Shown here piece by piece: positions 7,058 through 17,129 of a DNA stretch of 64,000 nucleotides (position 1 is the first letter of the stretch; every line of letters starts with the position of its first letter). Under the pieces are notes generated by a model. That model did no database searches. It had not been told where the DNA came from and was given only the letters and a program-made list of their open reading frames with translations. The position numbers and the translations under genes are program-made. Origin of the DNA: Dehalococcoides mccartyi CG5 (lineage in GTDB: Bacteria; Chloroflexota; Dehalococcoidia; Dehalococcoidales; Dehalococcoidaceae); the NCBI RefSeq assembly GCF_000830885.1, contig NZ_CP006951.1, positions 434,001 through 498,000 of the forward strand. The letters are read 5' to 3'.

Positions 7058-8077
7058 TTATAAATTCATCTGCTTTTTGGCTTTCAGCATATCCAGAAAG
7101 GCCTCCAGCCGAGTTTTCTGATGTTGATTTAAACCGAAATCCGCATTGCCTTCCAGCGTGAGTATGGGAAGCGGCAGTTTTTGCCTTAGTATAATATCAC
7201 CGATAGCCCGATGACAGAAAGCCTGAACGTAATGGATTATGCCGTCTATCTTACGCTCCGCAAGCTGGGTCTGTATATCCCTAAGGCGATATTCCATAGG
7301 GTAGGGGTAAGTATAGGCGGTGTAGGATTGCGAAATATCAGCGCCGCCATCCGGCAGACTGAACTGCCGCTGAATTTCATTAAATACCACTCTGGCTCCG
7401 TTTTGCTCAAGGTAGGGGTAAAGCTCCTCACCGAATACCGAAGGCACTCCCAGATAAGCCAGGCGCAATTCGGTCGCAGGGTAAGGGGTGCGGGTCTGGA
7501 CTGTGTTCAGCAGTTTTTGAATTTCGGCTTGGTACTTTACATAATCACCGTTAAAGTCTGAGCTGGATACCAGCCAGTAGTGGTTTTCAAAACCCGAGAC
7601 CTTATTATCGGCATAACAGAGATAGTCCAGCTTATGTACCAGTTCTCTGGCGGGTAAAAGCCTTTTTCGCCATTCATCAGCCGCTTCCAGAGTAGTGCCC
7701 AGCCTGAGGGCTAGTTTAGCAAGAGAGGCTTTTACTTCTGCGGGGTCAGGTTCGGTGGGGAAGTCAAAGGGAATGGTGCGGATGCCTTTCAGGTTTAAAA
7801 CTTCCCTGAGCATCTGGGTATTTGAGCAGTCACCGCTGGTTACGCAGATAACCTCGCTGATGCCCTTATCAAGGCAGACGCCATAGATGCCTTTTATCCA
7901 AGCGCAGCAGTTTAAAGGGAAGCCGTCTTTTTCAGCCAGACGGATAAGCCTGTCAGACTTGGGGTCTGAAACAAAAATATTATTCAGATCCAGCGGGCTG
8001 TAGCCTGCTGAAAGGAGTATTTCTATGGGTACAGTGGTAGTGATGCCGATATATTTATTTTGTCCGTTATTTTTCAA
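7058..8077 (-). CDS. HgdB-like 2-hydroxyacyl-CoA dehydratase family protein
   Basis: The 339-residue protein belongs to the HgdB/FldC superfamily (COG1775 type), whose members bind iron-sulfur clusters and either dehydrate 2-hydroxyacyl-CoA or carry double-cubane clusters. Supporting motifs are NCCAWIKGIYG (about 56-66), SGDCSN (about 84-89) and a late YVQAFCHRAIGD segment, each holding a candidate cluster cysteine. The usual partner subunit and the ATP-dependent activator (HgdC type) are not adjacent. It overlaps the upstream TcmP-like gene by four bases, so the two are translationally coupled. A stand-alone reductase or cluster protein is as likely as a true dehydratase. Family is fairly sure, substrate unknown. 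Confidence 0.75.
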   Translation of the reverse strand: MKNNGQNKYIGITTTVPIEILLSAGYSPLDLNNIFVSDPKSDRLIRLAEKDGFPLNCCAWIKGIYGVCLDKGISEVICVTSGDCSNTQMLREVLNLKGIRTIPFDFPTEPDPAEVKASLAKLALRLGTTLEAADEWRKRLLPARELVHKLDYLCYADNKVSGFENHYWLVSSSDFNGDYVKYQAEIQKLLNTVQTRTPYPATELRLAYLGVPSVFGEELYPYLEQNGARVVFNEIQRQFSLPDGGADISQSYTAYTYPYPMEYRLRDIQTQLAERKIDGIIHYVQAFCHRAIGDIILRQKLPLPILTLEGNADFGLNQHQKTRLEAFLDMLKAKKQMNL

Positions 8078-8892
8078 AACAGCTCACAGCTCAGGAAACG
8101 TTCTTTGTCCCATATGGTATCCAGGATATTTTTAAAATTTATCCGGTCAGAGACCACCGCCAGTTGGTAGCGGGCGGGTGAACCGGCATTAGCGGGCTCT
8201 TTGTGTACAACATGTTTATAGCCCATGTCTTTAAACCCTGCCAAATAGAGTCTCAGAAGCCGTTTGCGGGCTTCTTCGGTATTTATGCGTTTAGTATACC
8301 AGTCTTGGCGGATATCAATCCATTTATCATGCCCGAAAAAACGGCTGATGGAGTCCTGACAATCCAGCCGCCCCAGGTTACGTATCAGCGACATCTCCAG
8401 CGGCAGCACCAGCAGCATATCCGGTTTGCGGCCGTCTTTGTCTATCCCCCTGAGTGCCAGCTTTTTCAGGCTGGAGAATCGCAGGTGGTGAAAGCCGGGC
8501 GGTTCCAGCAGGATAAATACGGCCTCGCTTCGGGGGAAACTGTCCAGCACTTTTTGCAGGGTTTCTTCGTTTATTAAGCTGCCCGAAAGCACGTCTGCAC
8601 GGGCGGGCAGTAAGGGTTTTCTCAGGGCTGCCAAGGCGGTTTCGCTTTGGGCCAGCAGTACTATCTGGTTGAAAAAGCTCTCTTTCCCTTTTAATATATG
8701 GCAGGCTTCTCTGGGGCAGTTTATGCCCGCACAGACAGACTGATTGCTCCCCGCGAAAGCCTCCAGATAACCGGTGGGCTGCCTTACAGACTTGGCGTAC
8801 TCCCCGAGGAAGTCACTAAGGCACTCAAACTTGTAGCAGTCCCATTTGTCGGGCTGTTTAAAGTTTGTTCCCGTCTGGCCAGGCAGGCTCAT
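8074..8892 (-). CDS. Three-Cys-motif partner (TcmP)-like protein
   Basis: The 272-residue protein resembles the TcmP family. Near the N terminus KFECLSDFLGEYAKS is followed by the family-like GYLEAFAGSN (about 41-50). At the C terminus RYQLAVVSDRINFKNILDTI resembles the ending that TcmP proteins share, in which an aliphatic stretch plus S precedes a final IW. TcmP proteins are usually encoded beside a three-Cys-motif (Gp37/Gp68-like) protein and have no firmly known biochemistry. Here the neighbour is instead an HgdB-like cysteine protein, with a four-base overlap. AGAGGA upstream supports the ATG. It follows eno by 15 bases, inside the glycolytic operon. The assignment is by resemblance only. 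Confidence 0.6.
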   Translation of the reverse strand: MSLPGQTGTNFKQPDKWDCYKFECLSDFLGEYAKSVRQPTGYLEAFAGSNQSVCAGINCPREACHILKGKESFFNQIVLLAQSETALAALRKPLLPARADVLSGSLINEETLQKVLDSFPRSEAVFILLEPPGFHHLRFSSLKKLALRGIDKDGRKPDMLLVLPLEMSLIRNLGRLDCQDSISRFFGHDKWIDIRQDWYTKRINTEEARKRLLRLYLAGFKDMGYKHVVHKEPANAGSPARYQLAVVSDRINFKNILDTIWDKERFLSCELF

Positions 8893-8907
8893 ACGTCCTC
8901 TTTTTTA

Positions 8908-10212
<1,305 letters not shown>

Positions 10213-10692
10213 TTAGTTTATTAAATCCAGAGCCTTGGTAACCGCTTCAAGGGCATTTTCGGCCTTTATTACAGCGCTGTCAGATTTGCCGTTCTGACTC
10301 ATTGACCAGCTGTTTAAAGCTATTACCGGCAGCTCGATTTGAAGGGCATAAGCTATCTCGGATAAGGTGCCATAAGCCCCGCCAATGGCAATAACTGCCT
10401 GGGCAGATTTGACCACCATGATATTTCTGGCAAAACCTATACTGCTTACAATGGGGATTTGGACGTAAGGATTAGCCTCTTCACGGCTGTTTCCCGGCAG
10501 TATGCCTATGGTCAGCCCTCCGTTCAAGGAAGCCCCGCGGCAGGCGGCTTCCATTACCCCGCCCATACCCCCGCAGACAAGTGTAACTTGCCTTAGAGCA
10601 AGCTCTTTGCCTACTTCTTCGGCCAAGCGGGCTTCTTCAGAGGTGGCCTTTGAAGCACCAATTACGGCAACAAATATATGTTTATTCTTCAT
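10213..10692 (-). CDS. TIGR00725/LOG-like nucleotide-binding protein
   Basis: The 159-residue protein belongs to the SLOG/LOG-like group with a Rossmann-type fold. It begins with the strand VAVIGAS, then has the glycine motif LVCGGMGGVMEAACRGA (about 36-52) and later VIAIGGAYGTLSEIAYAL (about 103-120), the GGxGTxxE box shared by LOG-type phosphoribohydrolases and molybdenum-cofactor carrier proteins. The biochemical role of the TIGR00725 branch is unclear. I preferred the ATG at 10692 over the TTG at 10701; a -10 box lies so close upstream that either would be almost leaderless. The gene leads the eno operon. Confidence 0.8.
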   Translation of the reverse strand: MKNKHIFVAVIGASKATSEEARLAEEVGKELALRQVTLVCGGMGGVMEAACRGASLNGGLTIGILPGNSREEANPYVQIPIVSSIGFARNIMVVKSAQAVIAIGGAYGTLSEIAYALQIELPVIALNSWSMSQNGKSDSAVIKAENALEAVTKALDLIN

Positions 10693-10705
10693 GGAAGGCA
10701 AGGGA

Positions 10706-10735
10706 ATTATAACACCCCCGTACTATTTGGGGCAA
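10706..10735 (-). promoter_or_regulatory. Promoter of the LOG-like gene/eno operon, near-leaderless
   Basis: On the minus strand TTGCCC, 18 bases and an extended -10 (TGTTATAAT) sit in the 47 bases between pth and the LOG-like gene. The predicted start of transcription is at about 10699, leaving at most a seven-base leader and no ribosome site. Confidence 0.6.
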
Positions 10736-10739
10736 AGAT

Positions 10740-11309
10740 TTAGCAGTTGAAACGGTTGGATGCAGTATCCAGCCCGGAAGTAATCAGGCAGGCGAGTGCT
10801 TCGGCGGCCCGGGCAATAGCAGTTTCTATAATCTCCCGCTCTTCGCCGCCAAAGTTGCCCAGTACGTGGTCTACAACTTCAGCCCCGTTATTTCGGGCAT
10901 CTGGTTTGCCGATACCTATCTTGAGGCGGATAAATTCCTTGGTGCCAATGTCTGTAATAATAGAAGAAACCCCGTTATGCCCGCCGGCGCTCCCTCCCAG
11001 ACGCAGGCGGAGTTTGCCTGCCGGCAAATCCAGATCGTCCTGAACTACAATAATATCAGTGGCTTTCAGGTTGTAGCGGCGAAGCAACTGATTGACGGCC
11101 TTGCCGGAGAGGTTCATATATGTCTGGGGTTTGGCCAGCACTATTTCCTCGTCATTTATACGGCCGGAGCCGGTGCGGGAGAGGCAGCATTTTTTATCAA
11201 AGCTGATATGATTTTCTTTAGCAAAGCGGCTCAGGCACTGGAAACCTACGTTGTGGCGGTTGCCTGAGTACTCTTTGCCGGGATTTCCCAGTCCGATAAT
11301 AAGTTTCAT
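10740..11309 (-). CDS. pth: Peptidyl-tRNA hydrolase
   Basis: Pth frees tRNA from prematurely released peptidyl-tRNA. The 189-residue protein starts with the conserved MKLIIGLGNPGKEYSGNRHN, which holds the catalytic His (NRHNVGF), and continues with KPQTYMNLSG and the VVQDDLDLP segment holding the catalytic Asp. The GGSAGGHNGVSSI loop is also intact. I used the ATG at 11309, which overlaps the ligA stop by one base (TGATG), rather than the upstream TTG; the family N terminus begins at this Met. It is the second gene of a ligA-pth unit. The call is certain. Confidence 0.97.
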   Translation of the reverse strand: MKLIIGLGNPGKEYSGNRHNVGFQCLSRFAKENHISFDKKCCLSRTGSGRINDEEIVLAKPQTYMNLSGKAVNQLLRRYNLKATDIIVVQDDLDLPAGKLRLRLGGSAGGHNGVSSIITDIGTKEFIRLKIGIGKPDARNNGAEVVDHVLGNFGGEEREIIETAIARAAEALACLITSGLDTASNRFNC

Positions 11310-13351
11310 CAAGATTGCTCCAGCATATTTATAAATTCCCGTTCGGAAAGCTCTTTTACACCCATACTTCGGGCTTTGGCCAGCTTGGAGCCGGCATCTG
11401 CACCCACTACCAAATAGCTGGTTGCTTTGGTGACGTTATCCTTGGCTGTACCGCCGAGTGAGCGGATTTTTTCCTGTGCTTCTTCGCGGCTGAAACTTTC
11501 CAGCTTGCCGGTGACTACAAACTCCATGCCGGAAAATGGCATATTTTTGTTTACCGGTTTCTGGTCTGAAGTAAGCCGTACGCCTGCTTCTTCCAGACGG
11601 CGGATAACAGCCACATTTTTTTCTTCGCTGAAATACGCTACGATACTGCTGGCTATTTTGTCACCGATATCAGGTATAGTTTGCAGTTCACCAAGACCGG
11701 TTTTAGCCAGTGCCCATATATTCCCGTAGTGTCTTGAGAGCAGGGTGGCGGTCTCGTTGCCCACGTGGCGTACACCCAGACCGAATATTACCCTATCCAG
11801 CGGGCGGGTTTTACTGTCTGCAATGGCGTCTATTATATTATCCGCACTTTTTTCACCCATACGCGGCAGTTGCAGTAAATCAGCGGTGGTCAAGTAGTAC
11901 AGGTCCGATACGTTTTTCACCAGCCCCTGCTGTGCCAGTATTACGCTTAGGCTTTCGCCGATACCGCGTATATCCATAGCCCCTCTGGAAACAAAATGTT
12001 CAAGCTGGCGTTCAAACTGAGCGGGGCAGGAAACGTTGGTACAGTAGTGCATAGCTTCGCCTGCGGGGCGGTATATTTCCCCGCCGCACACCGGGCAGGC
12101 AGGGCGGTTAAGGTTCGGGTTAAACAGAGATTCTTCCATTCTGAAGGGTTTTGATTCGGGGTTGCGTTTACTCAGTACCGGTGCAACTACCTCAGGTATT
12201 ACTTCACCTGCCCGCTGGATAATGACCGTATCTCCTTCGCGGATATCTTTGCGGAGTATATCATCTTCATTATGCAGGGCGGCCTGTTTTACCACTACTC
12301 CGCCCACATTTACCGGCTCAAGTACGGCAAAGGGGTTTAATGTACCTGTACGGCCTACAGATATGCCTATTTTCTTCAGGCGGGTCATGACCTGTTCAGC
12401 CGGGAATTTATAGGCTATGGCCCAGCGGGGTTCACGACCTACGTCCCCCAGCCGGTGTTGCAGAGAGACGGAGTCCACCTTGAAAACTACTCCGTCTGCT
12501 TCATAAGGCAGTGAAGCCCGGTTTGCTGCCATCTGGCGGTAATATTCTTTGGCTTCTTCCATGGTGTTTACCAAGCGGTTAAGTGGATTTATCCTAAAGC
12601 CAATTTTGCTGAAATAATCCAGTATTTGCCAGTGGCTGTCAGGCAGCAGGCTGTCTTCTGAATATCCTAAAGCATAAATAAATATATCCAGCGGTCTTTC
12701 GGCCGTAACTGACGGGTCAAGCTGGCGGAGTGAACCGGCGGCGGCATTGCGTGGGTTGGCAAAAAGAGGCAGCCCTTTATCCGCCCTTTCGCGGTTGAGT
12801 TTGGCGAAGCCATTTTTGGAAAGATATACTTCACCCCTTACTTCAAAAACAGGGGGTGCGTTTGGTTCGGCGTTTAATGGTATGGAATGGATAGTCCGCA
12901 GGTTTCGGGTAATATTTTCACCCTGAAATCCGTCACCCCGGGTAGCACCGGTTGCAAATTTTCCGTTCCGGTAGGTAAGGGCTACCGCCAGGCCGTCCAT
13001 TTTGGGCTCGCAGTCTATCTGAAAAGAAATATTACCCAGCAGTTTCTTTACCCGCTGGTACCAAGCTTCCAGTTCTGTATCTGAAAAAGCATTTGCCAGA
13101 GAAAGTAACGGATAAGGGTGGTTTACAATCCCGAAAGCTTTAAGCGGCTCTGCCCCGACTTTTTGGGTGGGTGAGTCCGGGGTAACCAGTTCGGGGTGGG
13201 CTTCCTCCAGTTCTTTCAGGCGGCGGATTAGAGTGTCATACTGGGCATCAGAGATTTCAGGATTATCCTGAACGTAATATAGCTGGTTATGGCGGTTTAT
13301 TTCACGCCTTAGGTTTTCTACTTCAATCAAGGGGGAAAACATATCTTCCAT
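11309..13351 (-). CDS. ligA: NAD-dependent DNA ligase LigA
   Basis: LigA seals nicks in DNA during replication and repair. The 680-residue protein has the full domain order. An N-terminal Ia domain (HNQLYYVQDNPEISDAQYD) precedes the adenylation domain with the nucleophile Lys117 in EPKMDGLA. Then come the OB fold, a four-cysteine zinc finger (CPVCGG...C..C), helix-hairpin-helix repeats, and a C-terminal BRCT domain (GMEFVVTGKLESFSREEAQE). It is transcribed leftward and coupled to pth. The gene upstream on the other strand is a DUF1015 protein, so the 135-base gap holds divergent control signals. Confidence 0.98.
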   Translation of the reverse strand: MEDMFSPLIEVENLRREINRHNQLYYVQDNPEISDAQYDTLIRRLKELEEAHPELVTPDSPTQKVGAEPLKAFGIVNHPYPLLSLANAFSDTELEAWYQRVKKLLGNISFQIDCEPKMDGLAVALTYRNGKFATGATRGDGFQGENITRNLRTIHSIPLNAEPNAPPVFEVRGEVYLSKNGFAKLNRERADKGLPLFANPRNAAAGSLRQLDPSVTAERPLDIFIYALGYSEDSLLPDSHWQILDYFSKIGFRINPLNRLVNTMEEAKEYYRQMAANRASLPYEADGVVFKVDSVSLQHRLGDVGREPRWAIAYKFPAEQVMTRLKKIGISVGRTGTLNPFAVLEPVNVGGVVVKQAALHNEDDILRKDIREGDTVIIQRAGEVIPEVVAPVLSKRNPESKPFRMEESLFNPNLNRPACPVCGGEIYRPAGEAMHYCTNVSCPAQFERQLEHFVSRGAMDIRGIGESLSVILAQQGLVKNVSDLYYLTTADLLQLPRMGEKSADNIIDAIADSKTRPLDRVIFGLGVRHVGNETATLLSRHYGNIWALAKTGLGELQTIPDIGDKIASSIVAYFSEEKNVAVIRRLEEAGVRLTSDQKPVNKNMPFSGMEFVVTGKLESFSREEAQEKIRSLGGTAKDNVTKATSYLVVGADAGSKLAKARSMGVKELSEREFINMLEQS

Positions 13352-13424
13352 ACAGGTTATTAGTATATCACAGCCTATGTTTAGAGCAAGTACAAAAGTA
13401 TAGCCCCTTACGTTTAACGGGGGC

Positions 13425-13453
13425 TTGCGTCAGACGCCGTTCTAAGTTAAACT
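13425..13453 (+). promoter_or_regulatory. Probable promoter of the DUF1015 gene
   Basis: TTGCGT, 17 bases and TAAACT precede the gene at 13487, which has GAGGGAG just upstream of its ATG. The -10 match is moderate. Confidence 0.5.
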
Positions 13454-13486
13454 AAAACCAGATTTTTGTGAGAGGGAGCTAGAAGA

Positions 13487-14815
13487 ATGGCTGAAGTTCG
13501 GGCTTTTCATGGATTACGTTATAACCCTATGTTTGTTGATGATATGGCAGATGTTATCTGTCCGCCTTATGACATTATCAGCCCTGAACAGGAAAAGGCC
13601 CTTAAAGAGCGTAGCCCCTATAACTATATACGTCTTGAATACAGCCAGCCCACCCCTCAGGATAATATTGTAGATAACCGCTATACCCGGGCAGCTGCCA
13701 TACTGGAAAAATGGATTGGCGAACGGGTAATGACTGCCGAAAAAAAGGCGGCCATATATATACATGACCATTACTTCAGTGTGTTTGGCAAACAGTACAA
13801 AAGGCGGGGTATTATTGCCAGAGTGCGGCTTGAGGAATGGGACAGGATGGTTATCCGCCCCCACGAAGGCACACTCGCCGAACCCAAACGGGATAGAATT
13901 AACCTTATTTCAGCCGTCCGTGCCAATACCAGCCCGGTATACGGACTGTATCAGGATACTGAAAAAGATATAAACCGGGTACTGGAAATACAGACCGGCG
14001 GCAAACCCACCGTCAGTATGAATATTGAAGGCGAACGCCACGAACTCTGGGTAGTAACTGATGAATCAGCCATATCCAAGGTAACTGCTTTGTTTGATAA
14101 GAAACCCGTCTATATAGCAGACGGGCATCACCGCTATGAAAGTGCTCTGACCTACAGGCGTGAACGTCTGGCGGGTAACCCGCAGTTACCCTCTGATGAT
14201 CCGGTTAATTTTGTAATGATGACGTTGGTAGATTTTGCCGACCCCGGTTTGGTAGTTTTGCCGGCTCATCGTCTGTTGGGCGGTATGGATGCACGTACTC
14301 TTTCAAACCTGCAGACCAAACTGGCTTCGTTCTTTGACGTAACAACTATACCTGCCAAACTGCCTGCGGCTTGGGATACTTTAGACAAAGCCTTTAAAGA
14401 AGAGGGTAAAATCCGTCTGGTCATGTATGGTTTGGGAGGCACTGAAAACTTTACCATTTTGACACTGAGGGATTTGGAGACTGCCAGCAAACTCATGCCT
14501 TACTTCCATTCGGATATTTACAAAAAACTGGACGTGAGCATACTTGACCATATTATCCTTGAGGAGCTTATGGGGTTGAAGACGGTGGAAGACCCGCGCA
14601 TAGCTTTCAATTTTGACCGTAATGACGTCGTTTCGCGGATAAAGTCAGGTGAGTTCCAGTTGGCCTTTATTCTGAAGCCCATGAAGGCCGAGGTTATCAA
14701 GGCTATTTCAGATGTATCAGACCGCATGCCCCGTAAATCTACTTATTTTTTCCCGAAGTTACCCTCCGGGTTGGTAGTTTACCGTTTTGAATCAGAGGCA
14801 ATTGCCAAGAAGTAA
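13487..14815 (+). CDS. DUF1015 domain protein
   Basis: The 442-residue protein is a full-length DUF1015 member. It opens with the family N terminus (FHGLRYNP, then DVICPPYDIISPEQ) and contains the conserved box YIADGHHRYESALTYR (about 210-225). Other conserved segments are RPHEGTLAEPKRDR and SPVYGLYQD. Family members are often encoded near serine or one-carbon genes and have been proposed to act in that metabolism, but no reaction is established. Here an aminotransferase-serA-pdxT operon faces it across a shared terminator, which fits that association. The family is certain and the function unknown. Confidence 0.88.
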   Translation: MAEVRAFHGLRYNPMFVDDMADVICPPYDIISPEQEKALKERSPYNYIRLEYSQPTPQDNIVDNRYTRAAAILEKWIGERVMTAEKKAAIYIHDHYFSVFGKQYKRRGIIARVRLEEWDRMVIRPHEGTLAEPKRDRINLISAVRANTSPVYGLYQDTEKDINRVLEIQTGGKPTVSMNIEGERHELWVVTDESAISKVTALFDKKPVYIADGHHRYESALTYRRERLAGNPQLPSDDPVNFVMMTLVDFADPGLVVLPAHRLLGGMDARTLSNLQTKLASFFDVTTIPAKLPAAWDTLDKAFKEEGKIRLVMYGLGGTENFTILTLRDLETASKLMPYFHSDIYKKLDVSILDHIILEELMGLKTVEDPRIAFNFDRNDVVSRIKSGEFQLAFILKPMKAEVIKAISDVSDRMPRKSTYFFPKLPSGLVVYRFESEAIAKK

Positions 14816-14840
14816 GCTATCGGGTTATTAAAACAAAGAA

Positions 14841-14860
14841 GGGGAGGTTAAAACCTCCCC
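14841..14860. terminator. Bidirectional terminator between DUF1015 gene and pdxT
   Basis: GGGGAGG, a six-base loop and CCTCCCC form a 7-bp GC stem, followed by TTTATT on the plus strand. It lies between two convergent genes and can serve both. Confidence 0.7.
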
Positions 14861-14885
14861 TTTATTAATTTACATAAATATTTAA

Positions 14886-15473
14886 TCAGGCTTTATAAGT
14901 TTTAGCCATTTGGACAAAGTACCGATGAAAGCGGTTATCCCCAGAGAGTTCGGGGTGGAACGATATAGCCAGCAGGTTATTCTCCCTTACGGCTACAATA
15001 GTGCCGTCCGGCAGTTTGGACAGTATTTCAACACCCTTGCCGGTTTTTTCTACCAGAGGGGCGCGGATAAATACCGCCGGAAAATCAGCTTCATCCAGTC
15101 CTTTTACCTTCAGCATCGCTTCAAAGCTATTTACCTGCCGCCCGAAGGCATTTCGGCGGACGGTAATATCCATGAGCCCAAGCGGTTTGACTCCGGAAAT
15201 ATCTCCCGGCAGTTCTTTGGCAAGGCAAATCATGCCGGCACAGGTACCCCAAATGGGCATTCCCTTTTTTGCTAAAGCTTTTATGGGCTCTGCCATGCCA
15301 AATATATCAAGGAGCTTGGTTATGGTGGTGCTTTCACCGCCGGGTATAATCAACCCCGAAAGCTCTGGCAGTCCTTCGGCCTTGCGCACTTCCACCGCTT
15401 CTGCTCCGAGCGTACCCAGCATATTTAGATGTTCACGGAATGCCCCTTGCAGGGCCAGTACCCCAATTTTCAT
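14886..15473 (-). CDS. pdxT: Pyridoxal 5'-phosphate synthase glutaminase subunit PdxT
   Basis: PdxT hydrolyses glutamine and passes ammonia to PdxS for one-step synthesis of pyridoxal phosphate. The 195-residue protein starts MKIGVLALQGAFREH and has the oxyanion/binding loop IPGGESTTI. The nucleophile Cys is in GTCAGMICLA and the His-Glu pair in SFHPEL, so the triad is complete. I chose the ATG at 15473, which has GAGGGG five bases upstream, over a TTG at 15485. It is last in an operon after serA. No pdxS gene is in this window. PLP supply suits a neighbour that is a PLP-dependent aminotransferase. Confidence 0.95.
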   Translation of the reverse strand: MKIGVLALQGAFREHLNMLGTLGAEAVEVRKAEGLPELSGLIIPGGESTTITKLLDIFGMAEPIKALAKKGMPIWGTCAGMICLAKELPGDISGVKPLGLMDITVRRNAFGRQVNSFEAMLKVKGLDEADFPAVFIRAPLVEKTGKGVEILSKLPDGTIVAVRENNLLAISFHPELSGDNRFHRYFVQMAKTYKA

Positions 15474-15485
15474 TTTTCCCCTCAA

Positions 15486-15527
15486 ATAAGCAAGGCTACC
15501 AGCAATTTAAGCGGTAGCCTTGCTTAT
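15486..15527 (-). promoter_or_regulatory. Perfect 15-bp hairpin between serA and pdxT
   Basis: ATAAGCAAGGCTACC (15486-15500) and its exact complement (15513-15527) form a 15-bp stem with a 12-base loop. It lies between the serA stop and the pdxT ribosome site, with no T-run after it on the minus strand. It may be a processing site, an mRNA stabiliser or an inefficient terminator. Confidence 0.6.
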
Positions 15528-15547
15528 GTTTCCCAAAGACTGAGAAG

Positions 15548-17128
15548 CTAGATTTTTACTACCTGAACCATTTGAACATCCGGCAGGGATAGCAGCTGCT
15601 GACGCTGTTTTTCCGGCAGAGGTTCGTCCAGAGCCAGTATCATAAGGGCTTGCCCGCGGGCTTTCTGGCGGCTGAGGTGCATATAGCTTATATTTATATC
15701 CGCATCACCGGTTATCTTACCGGCAGAGCCGATAAGTCCGGGGCGGTCTATATGGTCTGCAAACAGAAAGTAACCGCCGGTGGGTACAATATCTATCCAG
15801 TAATCATTCAGCTTTACAATATGAACATCACCCCGTACCAGACTGCCGGCGACAGTATTGGATTTGCCGTTGTCGGTATCTATAGTAACGGTAATCAGGC
15901 TGGAGAAATTCTGGCAGGTGGATTCTTTTTGTTCGGTTACACCCAGCCCTCGCTGGGAGGCTACGATATCAGCATTAACCACGTTCACCCGTTCTTCGCT
16001 GATATGTTCAAGTATACCGCCCAGAACCAGAGCTTTCAGGGCAGTGGTATCATAAGCGGCCAGTTCACCGCAGTACTTGATGGTAACATTCTTCATATGG
16101 CCATCAGTCAGCTGGCTTACCAGACTGCCCACTGTGCGGGCAACCGGCATGAAGGGGCCGACTACTGGCAGGCTTTCAGCCGAAATATAGGGTGCATTTA
16201 CGGCATAACGGGCGGGGCGGCCTTCAAATACATCTATTACCTGTTTGACCACGTCAGAGGTGGCCAGTTCCTGAGCTTCGGCAGTGGAAGCCCCCAGATG
16301 AGGGGTAACGATAATATTATCACACTCAAAGAGGCAGCTCTCGGTGCATGGCTCTTTGGAGAATACGTCAATAGCGGCACCGCCGATGCGCTTTTCCTTA
16401 ACGGCCTTGGCTAGTGCTTCTTCATCTATAATGCCGCCGCGGGAGGTATTGATAAGGCGGACGGTGGGTTTCATCATTTCCAGTTCCTTGGGTCCGATAA
16501 GGCCCTTGGTCTGACCGGTCATGGGAACATGCAGGGTGATAAAGTCAGCCCGCTTCAGCAGGTCTTCAAAAGGCAGCAGTTCCACCTGCAGTTTTTTGGC
16601 ACGTTCCATAGATATAAACGGGTCATAACCTATAACCCGCATTTCAAGGGCCAGGGCGCGTTTGGCTATTTCAGAACCGATATTACCCAAGCCTACAATA
16701 CCCAGAGTTTTACCCTTCAGTTCAGAGCCCACAAATTCATTGCGTTTCCACTGGCCGGATTTTAAACTGGCGTTGGCTCTGGGAATATGGCGGGCCATAG
16801 CCAGCATAAGGGCCAGTGTATGTTCGGTAGCGGAGATAGTGTTGCCGGTGGGGGCATTCACCACGATAATACCATTACCGGTGGCGGTTTTGAGGTCAAT
16901 GTTATCTACGCCCACGCCGGCCCGGCCGATAACCTGAAGTTTTTTACCGGCGTTGATAATATCAGCGGTGACCTGAGTCTGGCTGCGTACCAGCAGGGCG
17001 TCATACTCACCGATAATGCTTATCAATTCTTCTGGTTTAAGGCCGGTCTTTACATCTACCTGTGCAATCTCCTTAAGAGGGGCTAACCCTGTTGCGGAGA
17101 GTGCATCGCTTACCAGTACTTTTTTCAT
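15548..17128 (-). CDS. serA: D-3-phosphoglycerate dehydrogenase
   Basis: SerA oxidises 3-phosphoglycerate to 3-phosphohydroxypyruvate, the first step of serine synthesis. The 526-residue length is that of the long form with an intervening allosteric-substrate-binding domain and a C-terminal ACT domain (IDRPGLIGSAGKITGDADIN). The catalytic half has GRAGVGVDNIDL, the NAD loop GIVGLGNIGSEIA and the active-site region LINTSRGGIIDEEAL with the His later in PHLGAST. It sits one base after the class V aminotransferase stop region, so the two enzymes are made together. ACT-domain feedback by serine is expected from the family but not shown here. Confidence 0.96.
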   Translation of the reverse strand: MKKVLVSDALSATGLAPLKEIAQVDVKTGLKPEELISIIGEYDALLVRSQTQVTADIINAGKKLQVIGRAGVGVDNIDLKTATGNGIIVVNAPTGNTISATEHTLALMLAMARHIPRANASLKSGQWKRNEFVGSELKGKTLGIVGLGNIGSEIAKRALALEMRVIGYDPFISMERAKKLQVELLPFEDLLKRADFITLHVPMTGQTKGLIGPKELEMMKPTVRLINTSRGGIIDEEALAKAVKEKRIGGAAIDVFSKEPCTESCLFECDNIIVTPHLGASTAEAQELATSDVVKQVIDVFEGRPARYAVNAPYISAESLPVVGPFMPVARTVGSLVSQLTDGHMKNVTIKYCGELAAYDTTALKALVLGGILEHISEERVNVVNADIVASQRGLGVTEQKESTCQNFSSLITVTIDTDNGKSNTVAGSLVRGDVHIVKLNDYWIDIVPTGGYFLFADHIDRPGLIGSAGKITGDADINISYMHLSRQKARGQALMILALDEPLPEKQRQQLLSLPDVQMVQVVKI

Positions 17129-17129
17129 T

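Noticed and set aside
15650-16414. A 254-codon plus-strand frame opposite serA
   Set aside because: It is antisense to serA with no domain features.
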